This document shows positions 34,141 through 41,977 of a stretch of 64,000 nt of DNA, one piece after another. The stretch is from Arthrobacter mangrovi (GTDB lineage: Bacteria; Actinomycetota; Actinomycetes; Actinomycetales; Micrococcaceae). The stretch is from positions 423,886-487,885 of the forward strand of contig NZ_BRVS01000001.1 of assembly GCF_026011795.1 (NCBI RefSeq), in the 5' to 3' direction. Position 1 is the stretch's first letter, and every line of letters begins with the position of its first letter. Below the pieces are notes generated by a model, which worked only from the letters and a program-made list of their open reading frames with translations, had not been told where the DNA came from and did no database searches. The translations under genes were made by a program, and so were the position numbers.

Positions 34141-34836
34141 TCAGACGGCGGCGGGTGCCGGTTCCTGGGCGGGCCGGGGCAGTTCGGCGGGGGCGGGTCC
34201 GGGCGCCTTGGCGGCGGGCGTGTGCTCGGGTTCCGGAAGTACGACGGCGGCACGGCCGTTGCGCCGGGCCAGGAACCCTGCGGCGGTGAACAGGAGGGCA
34301 ATCAGGACGGCGGCCGCCGCGGCACTCCCCCAGCCCGAAGGCCAGGCGCCGTTCAGGCCCAAAATGGCGGGGACCGTCGTCGTTAGCTGGCTGGTGAGCA
34401 GCGTGGCCCAACCTGTGTAGGCAGTGACGGCGGACCTGCCGAGGGCTAGGAGCAGGAAGAACAGCGTCCACAGCACGGCCCAGCTGGACCACAGCACCGC
34501 GGAGAACGGGTCGGCGGCCAAATTGGATACCGCGTAGACCACGGCGAGCGCGGCGACGAGGCTGCAGAACCAGCCGACGCCGGCCGAGCCGAGGTCGAAC
34601 AGCGAGTTCAGGCCGACGTAGGTATAGGTCAGGCCGAAAAGGACGACGCCCGCCGCGCTGAGCAACCGGGCCGGGTCGTCCGCCGCGGTCACGGCGATCA
34701 GGGTGGCCAGGATCAGCTGGAGGCCGCCGATGAGCAGGTTCAGGGTTCCGCTGTCGCGCGGCGGGATGCGTCCGAGCAGGGCCAGGCCGTTGATCAGCAG
34801 TGCCACGCCGGAGAGGATGAGGCAGATGAAGGACAT
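34141..34836 (-). CDS. AmiS/UreI-family membrane channel
   Basis: A 231-residue integral membrane protein with about six helices (GVALLINGLALLG, LNLLIGGLQLILAT, GLTYTYVGLNSLFDL) and a Pro/Ala-rich C-terminal tail. The fold and YTYVGLNSLFDL segment fit the AmiS/UreI family of small uncharged-amide or urea channels. First gene after the SAM riboswitch, and co-transcribed with the DszC/SfnB-like monooxygenase. Probably admits a small neutral sulfur- or nitrogen-containing compound; the cargo is inferred. Confidence 0.77.
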   Translation of the reverse strand: MSFICLILSGVALLINGLALLGRIPPRDSGTLNLLIGGLQLILATLIAVTAADDPARLLSAAGVVLFGLTYTYVGLNSLFDLGSAGVGWFCSLVAALAVVYAVSNLAADPFSAVLWSSWAVLWTLFFLLLALGRSAVTAYTGWATLLTSQLTTTVPAILGLNGAWPSGWGSAAAAAVLIALLFTAAGFLARRNGRAAVVLPEPEHTPAAKAPGPAPAELPRPAQEPAPAAV

Positions 34837-34912
34837 GCGCAGGTTCCGTCTGTACGGGAGGGCTCGCGGAGGAGCCGGCTCGATGCTTGCCGGAACACGG
34901 TTGTGCCCGGCC

Positions 34913-34990
34913 GGATCTTCACCTGGGGCACCCCACCACGAAGAGGGTTGCCGTCCAACCAGCCAGGGCTTCGCGTTGGAACTCGTGATC
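34913..34990 (-). ncRNA. SAM-IV-type (SAM-I/IV) riboswitch
   Basis: On the minus strand this leader matches the actinobacterial SAM-IV aptamer I recall: a P1 stem GATC...GATC at the ends, P2 CCAAC (34979-34975) with GTTGG (34959-34955), the GACGGCAACCCTC ligand-core block, the GTGGGGTGCCCC stretch, and a pseudoknot pairing CCTGG (34967-34963) with CCAGG (34926-34922). It begins just after a promoter at 35000-35028 and is followed by the AmiS/UreI gene. It predicts reduced expression of both genes when S-adenosylmethionine is plentiful. Motif memory only; a covariance search would confirm it. Confidence 0.82.
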
Positions 34991-35194
34991 TGTTGAAAAA
35001 GCTATGCCGCGCCGGCCGCCGGCGGCAACGATTTGGGGCGAAGATGACGGAAGGTCACGCCCTGTTACCCGCCGCGCGGTTCAAGATTGCAGGGGCTTGC
35101 CAGCAAGGCCCGCGATCCGCTAGTGCAGCTGCGCGCCGCCACTCCGAGCCGGACCTGGTTCAGCGGCACGGCCCGGCGGACCGGGAGCGCCTGA
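34991..35194. other. Intergenic upstream of the riboswitch
   Basis: About 200 bases between the orphan binding-protein gene stop and the riboswitch. Apart from the promoter at 35000-35028, I see no coding sequence. The GC-rich run CCGGCCGCCGGCGG lies between the two promoter hexamers. Confidence 0.4.
35000..35028 (-). promoter_or_regulatory. Promoter of the riboswitch operon
   Basis: On the minus strand, TTGCCG (-35; 35023-35028) and ATAGCT (-10; 35000-35005) are separated by 17 bases. Transcription would begin around 34993, which places the riboswitch aptamer at the very 5' end of the RNA, as required. Confidence 0.65.
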
Positions 35195-36127
35195 TCAGGC
35201 GAGGCCCTTGTCCTGGAGCCAGGCCGCTGCGGCGTCCTTGGGGTTCTGCTTCGCGTCTCCGGAGACCTTCTCGTTGAGCTGCATGAGGTCCTCGGTGGTC
35301 AGCTCCTGCGAAACCTTGTTCAGGATGTCCTGGGCCTCGCCACCAACAGTGCCGGTGCTGATCAGGGGAAGCACCTGCTGGGCGGCGAAGAGGTCCTTGG
35401 TGTCCTCCAGCGCGACCAGGTTGTTGGCAGCGATCAGCGGGGACGTGGTGAAGATGTTGGCGGCCTGGATCCGGTCGTCCAGCAGGGCCTGAAGCGTCAG
35501 GGCCCCGCCGCCGTCGTTGAACGGGACGAACTCCTTCGGGACGCACCCGTAGACGGCCTTGAGTCCCGGCAGTCCCTGCGGGCGCTCCTGGGCCTCAGGC
35601 GGCATGCCGAGGGCAATTTCGTCACAGATTCTGCCGAGGTCCTCGAGGGATTCCAGTCCGTGCTTGGCAGCAGTCTGTTGAGTGACAACGAGCGAGTCCT
35701 TGTCCTCCGCGGCTGCCGGTTCCAGTACCGCGAGCCCCTCCGGCAGCTTTCCGGGTAGTTCCTTCATTACTTCTTCGGCGCCCCGTGCCGAGGTGCCCTC
35801 GTCCAGGTAGCGCAGGAGATTGCCGCTGTAATCGGGCACGAGGTCGATGGAACCGTCCTGCACCGCCCGGACGTAGACCTCGCGGGATCCAATCCGCGGT
35901 TTGGTGGCCGCGGGGACGCCTCCGGCGTTCAAAGCCCCGGCGTAGATCTCGGCAAGGGTCTCGCTCTCCGGGAAATTTGCCGATCCCACGAGCAGGGGCG
36001 CCTCGGACCCGCCCGCCCCGGCACTGGCCTCTCCGTCCTCGAAGGGGCTGGCGTTGCAGCCCGCCATGCCGAGGACGAGCAGGAGCCCGGTGGTCAGAAC
36101 CGCTGGAAGTCTGAAGGCGTTCGGCAT
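35195..36127 (-). CDS. Glycine-betaine-type binding lipoprotein (OpuC/OsmF-like)
   Basis: A 310-residue quaternary-amine binding lipoprotein (OpuAC type). Signal peptide with lipobox GMAGC, then VGSANFPESETLAEIYAGAL, the recognisable start of the ProX/OpuC family, and SREVYVRAVQDGSIDLVPDYSGNLL with Tyr/Asp residues in the ligand region. It stands alone: no permease or ATPase is adjacent, so it is an orphan receptor for a transporter encoded elsewhere or a remnant of an operon. It is 204 bases upstream of the riboswitch, same strand. Confidence 0.85.
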   Translation of the reverse strand: MPNAFRLPAVLTTGLLLVLGMAGCNASPFEDGEASAGAGGSEAPLLVGSANFPESETLAEIYAGALNAGGVPAATKPRIGSREVYVRAVQDGSIDLVPDYSGNLLRYLDEGTSARGAEEVMKELPGKLPEGLAVLEPAAAEDKDSLVVTQQTAAKHGLESLEDLGRICDEIALGMPPEAQERPQGLPGLKAVYGCVPKEFVPFNDGGGALTLQALLDDRIQAANIFTTSPLIAANNLVALEDTKDLFAAQQVLPLISTGTVGGEAQDILNKVSQELTTEDLMQLNEKVSGDAKQNPKDAAAAWLQDKGLA

Positions 36128-36574
36128 GAAGGTGGTCCTTAGAGGTAGTCCAAGCTGTGCTCACAGGCTAGACGACCGAATGCGGCGCAACCAGAAGGCG
36201 CAGGTTTCCTGCGTGGCGGTTGTCAGATTCCCGGCAGGAGGTCCGGCACTGCGGAGGTGGCATTGCCCCGGGCGCCGAGGCGTCCCGGGGCAATGCCCTG
36301 CCCCTTCTCGCGGCAGGGGCACAAAGGAACGGGTCTGGGGGTCGGCCCCGCTCCGCGGGCCGGGCCGTCCGCAAAGGGGCGGGTGATCCGGCACACTCTG
36401 AGTCTGCCTGTCGCGGCGCCGCCGGGCCAGATTCCAGTTCTGGGGATGGCCGGAACCCCCAAATGAGTGGCTTAGGGCGTAATTTTCACTATCCTGAAGG
36501 CTGGTTCCCCGCTTCCCCATCGACGCATCCCGTCCCCCGCGGGCGGCCGGCGACGACAAGGGAAAGCTGACTAG
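36128..36574. other. Intergenic with GC-rich hairpins
   Basis: About 447 bases between divergent genes. The stretch 36262-36370 is very GC-rich with several inverted repeats, including the perfect hairpin at 36262-36294 and a CCCTGCC/GGCAGGG pair near 36296-36313. A TATCCT near 36490 could be a -10 for the MFS gene. No open frame there is convincing. A structured RNA or old rearrangement is possible. Confidence 0.4.
36262..36294. repeat. Perfect 11-base inverted repeat
   Basis: ATTGCCCCGGG and CCCGGGGCAAT flank an 11-base loop. It lies in the middle of the divergent intergenic region and is flanked on the right by further GC-rich palindromes. No U-run follows. Confidence 0.7.
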
Positions 36575-37759
36575 ATGATGGCGAGTGCAACCGGTTCCGG
36601 CGGATCAGGCAAGCCGCGGAACCGCGTACCCGATGGCGTCCTGCGGTCCGTGGGCTTCCTGTCCTTCTTCGACCGCTTCGGCACGCCGCCGATGCTCGTG
36701 GTGCTGGCCGAACGGACGGACCTGTCGCTTGGCCAGGCGGTCCAGCTGGTCGCGGCGTACGCCCTGCTTTACGCCGTCGGGCAGCCGGTCTGGGGGTTGC
36801 TGAGCGATAGGTTCGGCCGCCTGGCGATCCTCCGCACGGCGCTGGCGGGAGTCCTGGTCGGGTCGGTGGCCAGCACGCTGTCCGGCAGTTACCTCCCGCT
36901 GCTGCTGGCGCGGGCGTTCACCGGCCTGATGGCGGGCGCGCTCTACCCGACGCTGATGACGATCCTCGGCGACACACGGACCGGGATCGACCGGGCCCGC
37001 GGGCTCTCCGACCTGCAGATCTACTCGTCGCTCGGGACGACCATCGCGGCCCTCGCCACCGGCACCCTCGCCGCCCTGGTGGACTGGCGGCTGGTCTTCG
37101 CGCTGCCGGCCGTGGGCTGCCTGGTCCTGCTGGTCCTCCTGCGCGGCGTGGAAATCGACGGGCACTCGGGGCGCGGCGGCGTCCGGCTGGCACACGCGTT
37201 CTCGCCTTCCGCTCTGGGCATCTACGGGCTGGCGGTCCTGGAGGGTGCCGTGCTCATGGGCATCCTGACGTACATCGTCCCGGCCCTGCAGAACGCAGGG
37301 GTCGGGGTCAGCCTGGCCGGCATGCTGGCCGCGGGATTCGGCGTCGGAGTCATCCTCGGAGCCCGCATCATGCGCCGGCTGGTCCAGCGGTTCACCCGCA
37401 CGCAGCTCATCGCCATCGGCGGAAGCGTACTGGTCACGGCATTCCTGGTTTCGTCGTTGTCGCACGCGCCAGCTGCGGTAACAACGACGGCGGTGCTCGT
37501 CGGCGTCTCCAACGCCGTCCTTCACTCCTCGATGCAGGGATGGGCCACCGACATCGCCCCGCAGGCCCGCGCCACGAGCGTGGCTCTGTTTGCCGGCTCG
37601 CTGTTCCTTGGAAGCTCACTGCAGAACTTCCTTACCGCCGGACTCGCCGACGACCGGCAGTACGGCACCATCTTCCTCATGGCCCTGGTCGCAAGCATCT
37701 TCCTGACGGTTATCGCCGCCCTGGGCCACGCCTCCTGGAAGCGCGTGCACTCCACCTGA
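36575..37759 (+). CDS. MFS transporter
   Basis: A 394-residue protein with 12 likely membrane segments and the MFS loop motif QPVWGLLSDRFGRLAILR between helices 2 and 3 (the usual G-x3-D-R-x-G-R pattern). GGAAAG precedes the ATG; another ATG follows at 36578. It stands alone and its cargo is unknown; a drug or sugar exporter would both fit. Confidence 0.82.
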   Translation: MMASATGSGGSGKPRNRVPDGVLRSVGFLSFFDRFGTPPMLVVLAERTDLSLGQAVQLVAAYALLYAVGQPVWGLLSDRFGRLAILRTALAGVLVGSVASTLSGSYLPLLLARAFTGLMAGALYPTLMTILGDTRTGIDRARGLSDLQIYSSLGTTIAALATGTLAALVDWRLVFALPAVGCLVLLVLLRGVEIDGHSGRGGVRLAHAFSPSALGIYGLAVLEGAVLMGILTYIVPALQNAGVGVSLAGMLAAGFGVGVILGARIMRRLVQRFTRTQLIAIGGSVLVTAFLVSSLSHAPAAVTTTAVLVGVSNAVLHSSMQGWATDIAPQARATSVALFAGSLFLGSSLQNFLTAGLADDRQYGTIFLMALVASIFLTVIAALGHASWKRVHST

Positions 37760-37843
37760 CTGGAGGCCGGGCCGGCACCGGGGTATGGACGCGGGTCCAT
37801 CGACGCCGGCACGAACCGATGCCAGTTCCCGCCGGCGAATGCG

Positions 37844-39532
37844 CTAATCGGCGAGGGCGATGACTTCCAGCTTGCTACCGGGCCCCGCGATCACCAGGAC
37901 ACGGTCGGCCCGGACGTCCGCCAGCGCCCGCTCGAGCCGGGCGGCTACAGGTTCTTCCGGCTCCGGCCCTTCCCGACCTGCTTCCGGCGCTGCCGGGGCA
38001 TCGGCTCGCGTCCACACCGTGATCCGTGCGCCGGTCACTTCCTCCGCCGCCCGGCGCCAGGGTTCGGGGTCTCCCGCGGAGACAAGGACGATGTGGCCGA
38101 TGGGTCGTGACGCGGCGGGCGGGCGGGAGGGGACGGCCGGCCGCTCGTGCCGCCACACGCTGAAGTGGTATCCGGCGACCAGTCCGGTGGCCGCCAGCAG
38201 GCCGAACGGCGCGCGGATCCGGTCGACAAGGCTGCCAGGGGTGGTGCCGTCGAGCAGGAGCTCGAACACCCGATAGCCGATCACCAGCAGTGTCACCAGT
38301 GCCACCACCGCGCTGATGCCGAACACCGTGATCAGGTAGACCCGCCGGCCCGCCGGTTCCGGCGCGGCCGCAGTTGTCCTGCCGGCTCTGCCGGGCCGCC
38401 AACTGCGCCACCACAGGGGTCCGCCGACGGCGAGCGCGCTGATACCGCCGAGCAGGAGGGTGCGCGGGTCCGTTCCTGCGAGGGTGTTGCCGGCGAGGGC
38501 GAGGAGGGAATCCACGACGACGCCGATTCCCGTCGCTGCTGCGGCCAGGCCCACCCCGCACACCACGAGCCTCGCTCCCTCCCTGGTGCCTTCCGTCCTG
38601 CGCGCGGCCACCGATGCGTGGTACAGCCAGACCCCGGTGCCGACGGCTCCCGCGGCCACCGCGAATCCCAGGGGCTCCAGCAGCTCGCTCACGGGTTCCG
38701 AGCGGTCGAAGGCAAGCCGGAGGATGACGAACAGCAGTGTCCCCCACCCCGTCACGGCCAGCACACAGGCGCCGAGGACGCCGGCCACCACCAGAGCCAC
38801 GTCCGCGAGCCGCGAGCGCAGGCGCCGGCCTCCTTCATGGAACCAGTGCCACAGCCAAAGGATGACGCCGGCAGCCGCCCAGGCAAGGGCTTGCAAGGCG
38901 AACACCCACCACGGCCTGCCGACCGCCGTCGTACCCGTCAACGCTTCGACCGCCGAGTCGAACAGCGCGGCCAGCGCCGTGACGGTGCCGCCGGTGCCGA
39001 TGACCAGGCCGTAGACGGTGCCGGCGACGGCGGGAACCGGAGTGAGCCGGAGGGGGCCCTTGCCGGGATGCCGCCACATCCACCGGTGCCAGAACCAGAC
39101 GGCGCCCCAGACCAGGGCTCCGCCGATGGTCATCCCCCACCCGGCCGTCCGGCCGGCGATCAATTCGGACAGCGTGGCGAGCAGCGAGGTCGTGGAGATG
39201 ACCATGGACACTACGTACATCGCGGCCACGTAGAGGCCCCAAGCCAGCGAGGACCGCTCGGCCGGTTCTCCGAGCCGCCGCCACACTGACCACCAGAGGA
39301 TTGCGGCCAGCGGCCCGCCGATGAGGAAGAAGGCGAAGCCCTGCGCGAGGCCGGCGACGTCGCCGGCGACGAACTCGGACCCGATCCCGAGCAGCCGTCC
39401 CAGCAAGGCCCCGGCGCCGCTGGCGGCAATGGACACCAGGACGAAGAGCAGCGTGTAGACGACCAGATGGCGCACGGTCCGCTGAACGGTTCCCGCTCCG
39501 GGACCGGACGCCGGTGCCAGCGCCGCCGTCAC
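37844..39532 (-). CDS. DUF5671-like polytopic membrane protein
   Basis: A 562-residue membrane protein with roughly a dozen helices in repeat-like blocks, each with paired Trp-rich and small-residue-rich segments. The C-terminal ~80 residues are soluble and charged. It resembles actinobacterial DUF5671 proteins; function unknown. GTG at 39532 overlaps the stop of the small upstream gene by four bases, so the two are co-translated. Confidence 0.65.
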   Translation of the reverse strand: MTAALAPASGPGAGTVQRTVRHLVVYTLLFVLVSIAASGAGALLGRLLGIGSEFVAGDVAGLAQGFAFFLIGGPLAAILWWSVWRRLGEPAERSSLAWGLYVAAMYVVSMVISTTSLLATLSELIAGRTAGWGMTIGGALVWGAVWFWHRWMWRHPGKGPLRLTPVPAVAGTVYGLVIGTGGTVTALAALFDSAVEALTGTTAVGRPWWVFALQALAWAAAGVILWLWHWFHEGGRRLRSRLADVALVVAGVLGACVLAVTGWGTLLFVILRLAFDRSEPVSELLEPLGFAVAAGAVGTGVWLYHASVAARRTEGTREGARLVVCGVGLAAAATGIGVVVDSLLALAGNTLAGTDPRTLLLGGISALAVGGPLWWRSWRPGRAGRTTAAAPEPAGRRVYLITVFGISAVVALVTLLVIGYRVFELLLDGTTPGSLVDRIRAPFGLLAATGLVAGYHFSVWRHERPAVPSRPPAASRPIGHIVLVSAGDPEPWRRAAEEVTGARITVWTRADAPAAPEAGREGPEPEEPVAARLERALADVRADRVLVIAGPGSKLEVIALAD

Positions 39533-39993
39533 AGGGCCGCCGCCTTGCTGGTGCACAAGGCGAACTGCCAGGGTGTCGACTCGATGAGCCACCGGCCGTC
39601 CTCCTTGACGAGGTCGAAGACCTCCTCGGTCTCGTACTCGGACATGCCGAAGGGCCCGCCGTCGCTGGACGTCACGATGAGCACCTTCACGTCGGCCGAG
39701 CTCTCCCGTTCGAATGTGGAAATCAGGGAGACCCGGAGGTTGTCTGTGTAAGGCTGCTCCGGCTCGCTGCAGCGTTCCCGGGCCTCCGCCGTCAGGTACT
39801 GCTCCGCCGCGTCCTCGTCGCCGTCGATGATCGCGGCCGTATAGCGCTGGACCACGCCCGCGGGAGAGGCGGCGTCGAGGGGCTTCGGCGTGCCCCGGGT
39901 AAAAACCAGGGCCAGCGCCGCGACCACAAGGACTCCGACCAGGACAAGAATCCCGAGCAGCAGGCGCCGCGGCCGGGTCGCAGAGTCATTCAT
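39529..39993 (-). CDS. Small membrane-anchored protein, NTF2/DUF4878-like
   Basis: A 154-residue protein with one N-terminal anchor helix (LLLGILVLVGVLVVAALALVF) and an extracytoplasmic domain of about 120 residues whose pattern (VVQRYTAAIIDGDEDAAEQYL ... VKEDGRWLI) resembles NTF2-like/DUF4878 lipoproteins. Function unknown. It overlaps and precedes the DUF5671-like gene, and the two probably act together at the membrane. Confidence 0.62.
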   Translation of the reverse strand: MNDSATRPRRLLLGILVLVGVLVVAALALVFTRGTPKPLDAASPAGVVQRYTAAIIDGDEDAAEQYLTAEARERCSEPEQPYTDNLRVSLISTFERESSADVKVLIVTSSDGGPFGMSEYETEEVFDLVKEDGRWLIESTPWQFALCTSKAAAL

Positions 39994-40025
39994 GGCATCA
40001 GTATGACCGACCGGACAAGGCCCGG

Positions 40026-40877
40026 CTACGTCCGGCGGGGACGTGTTTCCGCTGGCCGGGCGGCGGCGCCCAGGCCCAGGTGGCGGCGGGCGAAGTCGAG
40101 GGTTTCGCCCAGCCATTCCTCGCGTTCGCCCGCGCCCCGGGCCTTCCGCGTGCTGACCTCCGCGACGACGATCCCGGGCCAGCCGCTGCTGCCGAGGTGC
40201 TGCAGGCTCTCCGCGCACGGCTGCTGGCCATGTCCGGGAACCAGGTGGTCGTCCCAGCTGGTGTGGAAGCCGTCCGTGAGGTGAACGTGGCTGAGCCGGT
40301 CCCCCAGCAGCTTGATCTCAGCGAGGGAGTCCACTCCGGCGGAGGCGGCGTGCGAGAAGTCCCAGGTGACGTGCTGGTAGTCCAGCGGCCGCGGGTCCCA
40401 GTGCGGCAGGTAGGCCTTGGTTTCGCGCCCGCGGACCTTCCACGGGTACATGTTCTCCACCGCGATGGTGACCCCGAAGTCCTCCATGATGTTGCGGATG
40501 CCTTCGGGGAAATTCTCGGCGTAGCCGGACTGCCAGCGGAACGGCGGATGCACCACGACGGTGGCGGCGCCGACCTCGGCCGCCATGGCCGCGGACATGA
40601 CGATCTTGTTCCAGGCCTTGCCCCAGACCTGCTGCGTCAGCAGCAGGGTCGGCGCGTGGATCGCGACGATCGGCTGCTGGTAGCGTTCGCGCAGGTTCCG
40701 GAGCGCGTCCGGGTCCTGCGAGTCCTGGTTGTTGGTCACCATGACTTCCACGCCGTCGTAGCCGAGGTCCGCGGCGACGGCGAACGCGTCGTGGACCGCC
40801 AGCGGATAGACGGAAGCGCTGGATAGCGCCACTGGGATGCGGGCGCCGTTGCCTGAAGCATCGGCGGCCCGCGTCAC
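40026..40877 (-). CDS. TIM-barrel sugar-phosphate isomerase/epimerase-type protein
   Basis: A 283-residue AP-endonuclease-2-type TIM barrel. Metal-ligand-like residues occur in AIHAPTLLL, VVHPPFRWQ, AVENMYPW, DFSHAASAG and HVHLTDG, in the usual strand order. GTG at 40877 overlaps the ppx stop by four bases (GTGA). Co-transcribed with ppx. Substrate unknown; not obviously a fructosamine epimerase. Confidence 0.75.
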   Translation of the reverse strand: MTRAADASGNGARIPVALSSASVYPLAVHDAFAVAADLGYDGVEVMVTNNQDSQDPDALRNLRERYQQPIVAIHAPTLLLTQQVWGKAWNKIVMSAAMAAEVGAATVVVHPPFRWQSGYAENFPEGIRNIMEDFGVTIAVENMYPWKVRGRETKAYLPHWDPRPLDYQHVTWDFSHAASAGVDSLAEIKLLGDRLSHVHLTDGFHTSWDDHLVPGHGQQPCAESLQHLGSSGWPGIVVAEVSTRKARGAGEREEWLGETLDFARRHLGLGAAARPAETRPRRT

Positions 40878-41890
40878 GGCTTCACGTTGCCGTTCGCCGA
40901 CGCGGGCTGGAGCGCCTTCTGGACCAGCGCGGTCCCCACCGGCCGGACCGGCGCGTCGCTGTCGTAAAGCAGGTGGTCGAAGCGTTTGAGGATCAGCCCC
41001 TCCCGCAGGGCCCACGGGCAGATCAGGAGGGTGTCGACGTCGAACATTTCCATTGCTGCCTCCGCCACCATGGCGCCGGCCAGCAGCTGCGGCGCCCGCA
41101 CCCGGGAGACGCCTGGCAGGTGGACGCGGTCCTCGACCGGCATGGCCACGAGCCGCTGGGTCCAGAGCGAGAGGTCGTTGCGGCGCAGTTCCCGGCGGAC
41201 GTAGGGTCCGGCGGCCGACGGCGCCGCGCCGGTAATGCGCGCCAGTGACCTGAACGTCTTCGACGTTCCCGCGACCAGGTCCGGCACGCCGAGCCCGTCG
41301 AACTGCTTGATGGCCGGTTCGAGCGTGGTGCGGATGTGGTTCCGCAGGTCCTTGACGCTTCCGGCGCTGGGCGGGTCCTGCGGCAGCCATTCCCTGGTCA
41401 GGCGGCCTGCGCCGAGCGGCACCGACACGGCGACCTCGGGCTGCTCGTCGCGGGCCATCGCCATCTCGAAGGAACCGCCGCCGATGTCCAGGTCCAGCAC
41501 GGTGCCGGCGCCCCAGCCGTACCAGCGGCGCACGGCCACCACGGTCATCGTCGCTTCCTCCGGGCCGCTCAGCTCCTGCAGCTCGACGCCGGCCTCCCGC
41601 TTGACCCGGGCCAGCACCGCCTCGCCGTTGGTCGATTCCCGGATGGCGGAGGTGCAGAACGCCAGCATGTCTTCGGCGTTGTGCTGGACGGCGAAGCGCC
41701 AGGCCTCGCGGACAAACGAGACCAGCTCCCGCTGGCCGGACTCCGTGATGTTGCCGGCGCGGTCCAGGTAGGCCACCAGCGACAGCGGACGCTTGTGCGA
41801 CGCGAACGGCACCGGGCGCGCGCCGGGGTGGGCATCCACGAGCAGCAGGTGGACCGTGTTCGAACCGATGTCGAGGACGCCTAGACGCAT
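40874..41890 (-). CDS. ppx: Ppx/GppA-family exopolyphosphatase
   Basis: A 338-residue actin-like ATPase-fold enzyme with phosphate-binding GVLDIGSNTVHLLLVD at the N-terminus and LDIGGGSFEMAM near residue 145. It removes phosphate from polyphosphate and may also act on pppGpp. ATG at 41890. Together with the TIM-barrel gene it forms a leftward unit; it starts 88 bases beyond the topA gene, after the inverted repeat at 41911-41962. Confidence 0.87.
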   Translation of the reverse strand: MRLGVLDIGSNTVHLLLVDAHPGARPVPFASHKRPLSLVAYLDRAGNITESGQRELVSFVREAWRFAVQHNAEDMLAFCTSAIRESTNGEAVLARVKREAGVELQELSGPEEATMTVVAVRRWYGWGAGTVLDLDIGGGSFEMAMARDEQPEVAVSVPLGAGRLTREWLPQDPPSAGSVKDLRNHIRTTLEPAIKQFDGLGVPDLVAGTSKTFRSLARITGAAPSAAGPYVRRELRRNDLSLWTQRLVAMPVEDRVHLPGVSRVRAPQLLAGAMVAEAAMEMFDVDTLLICPWALREGLILKRFDHLLYDSDAPVRPVGTALVQKALQPASANGNVKP

Positions 41891-41910
41891 GGTCCCATTA
41901 TGTCGCCTGA

Positions 41911-41962
41911 GGTCCGCCGCGGCTGAACGCAGGCCGGTCCGTCCGGAACATCGCGGCGGACC
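41911..41962 (-). repeat. Inverted repeat between topA and ppx
   Basis: GGTCCGCCGCG at 41911-41921 and CGCGGCGGACC at 41952-41962 form an 11-base perfect inverted repeat with a 30-base loop, in the short gap between topA and ppx. There is no U-run. It may be a terminator or attenuator of the topA transcript, or a processing stem. Confidence 0.55.
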
Positions 41963-41977
41963 GGCGGCATCCGGGCC

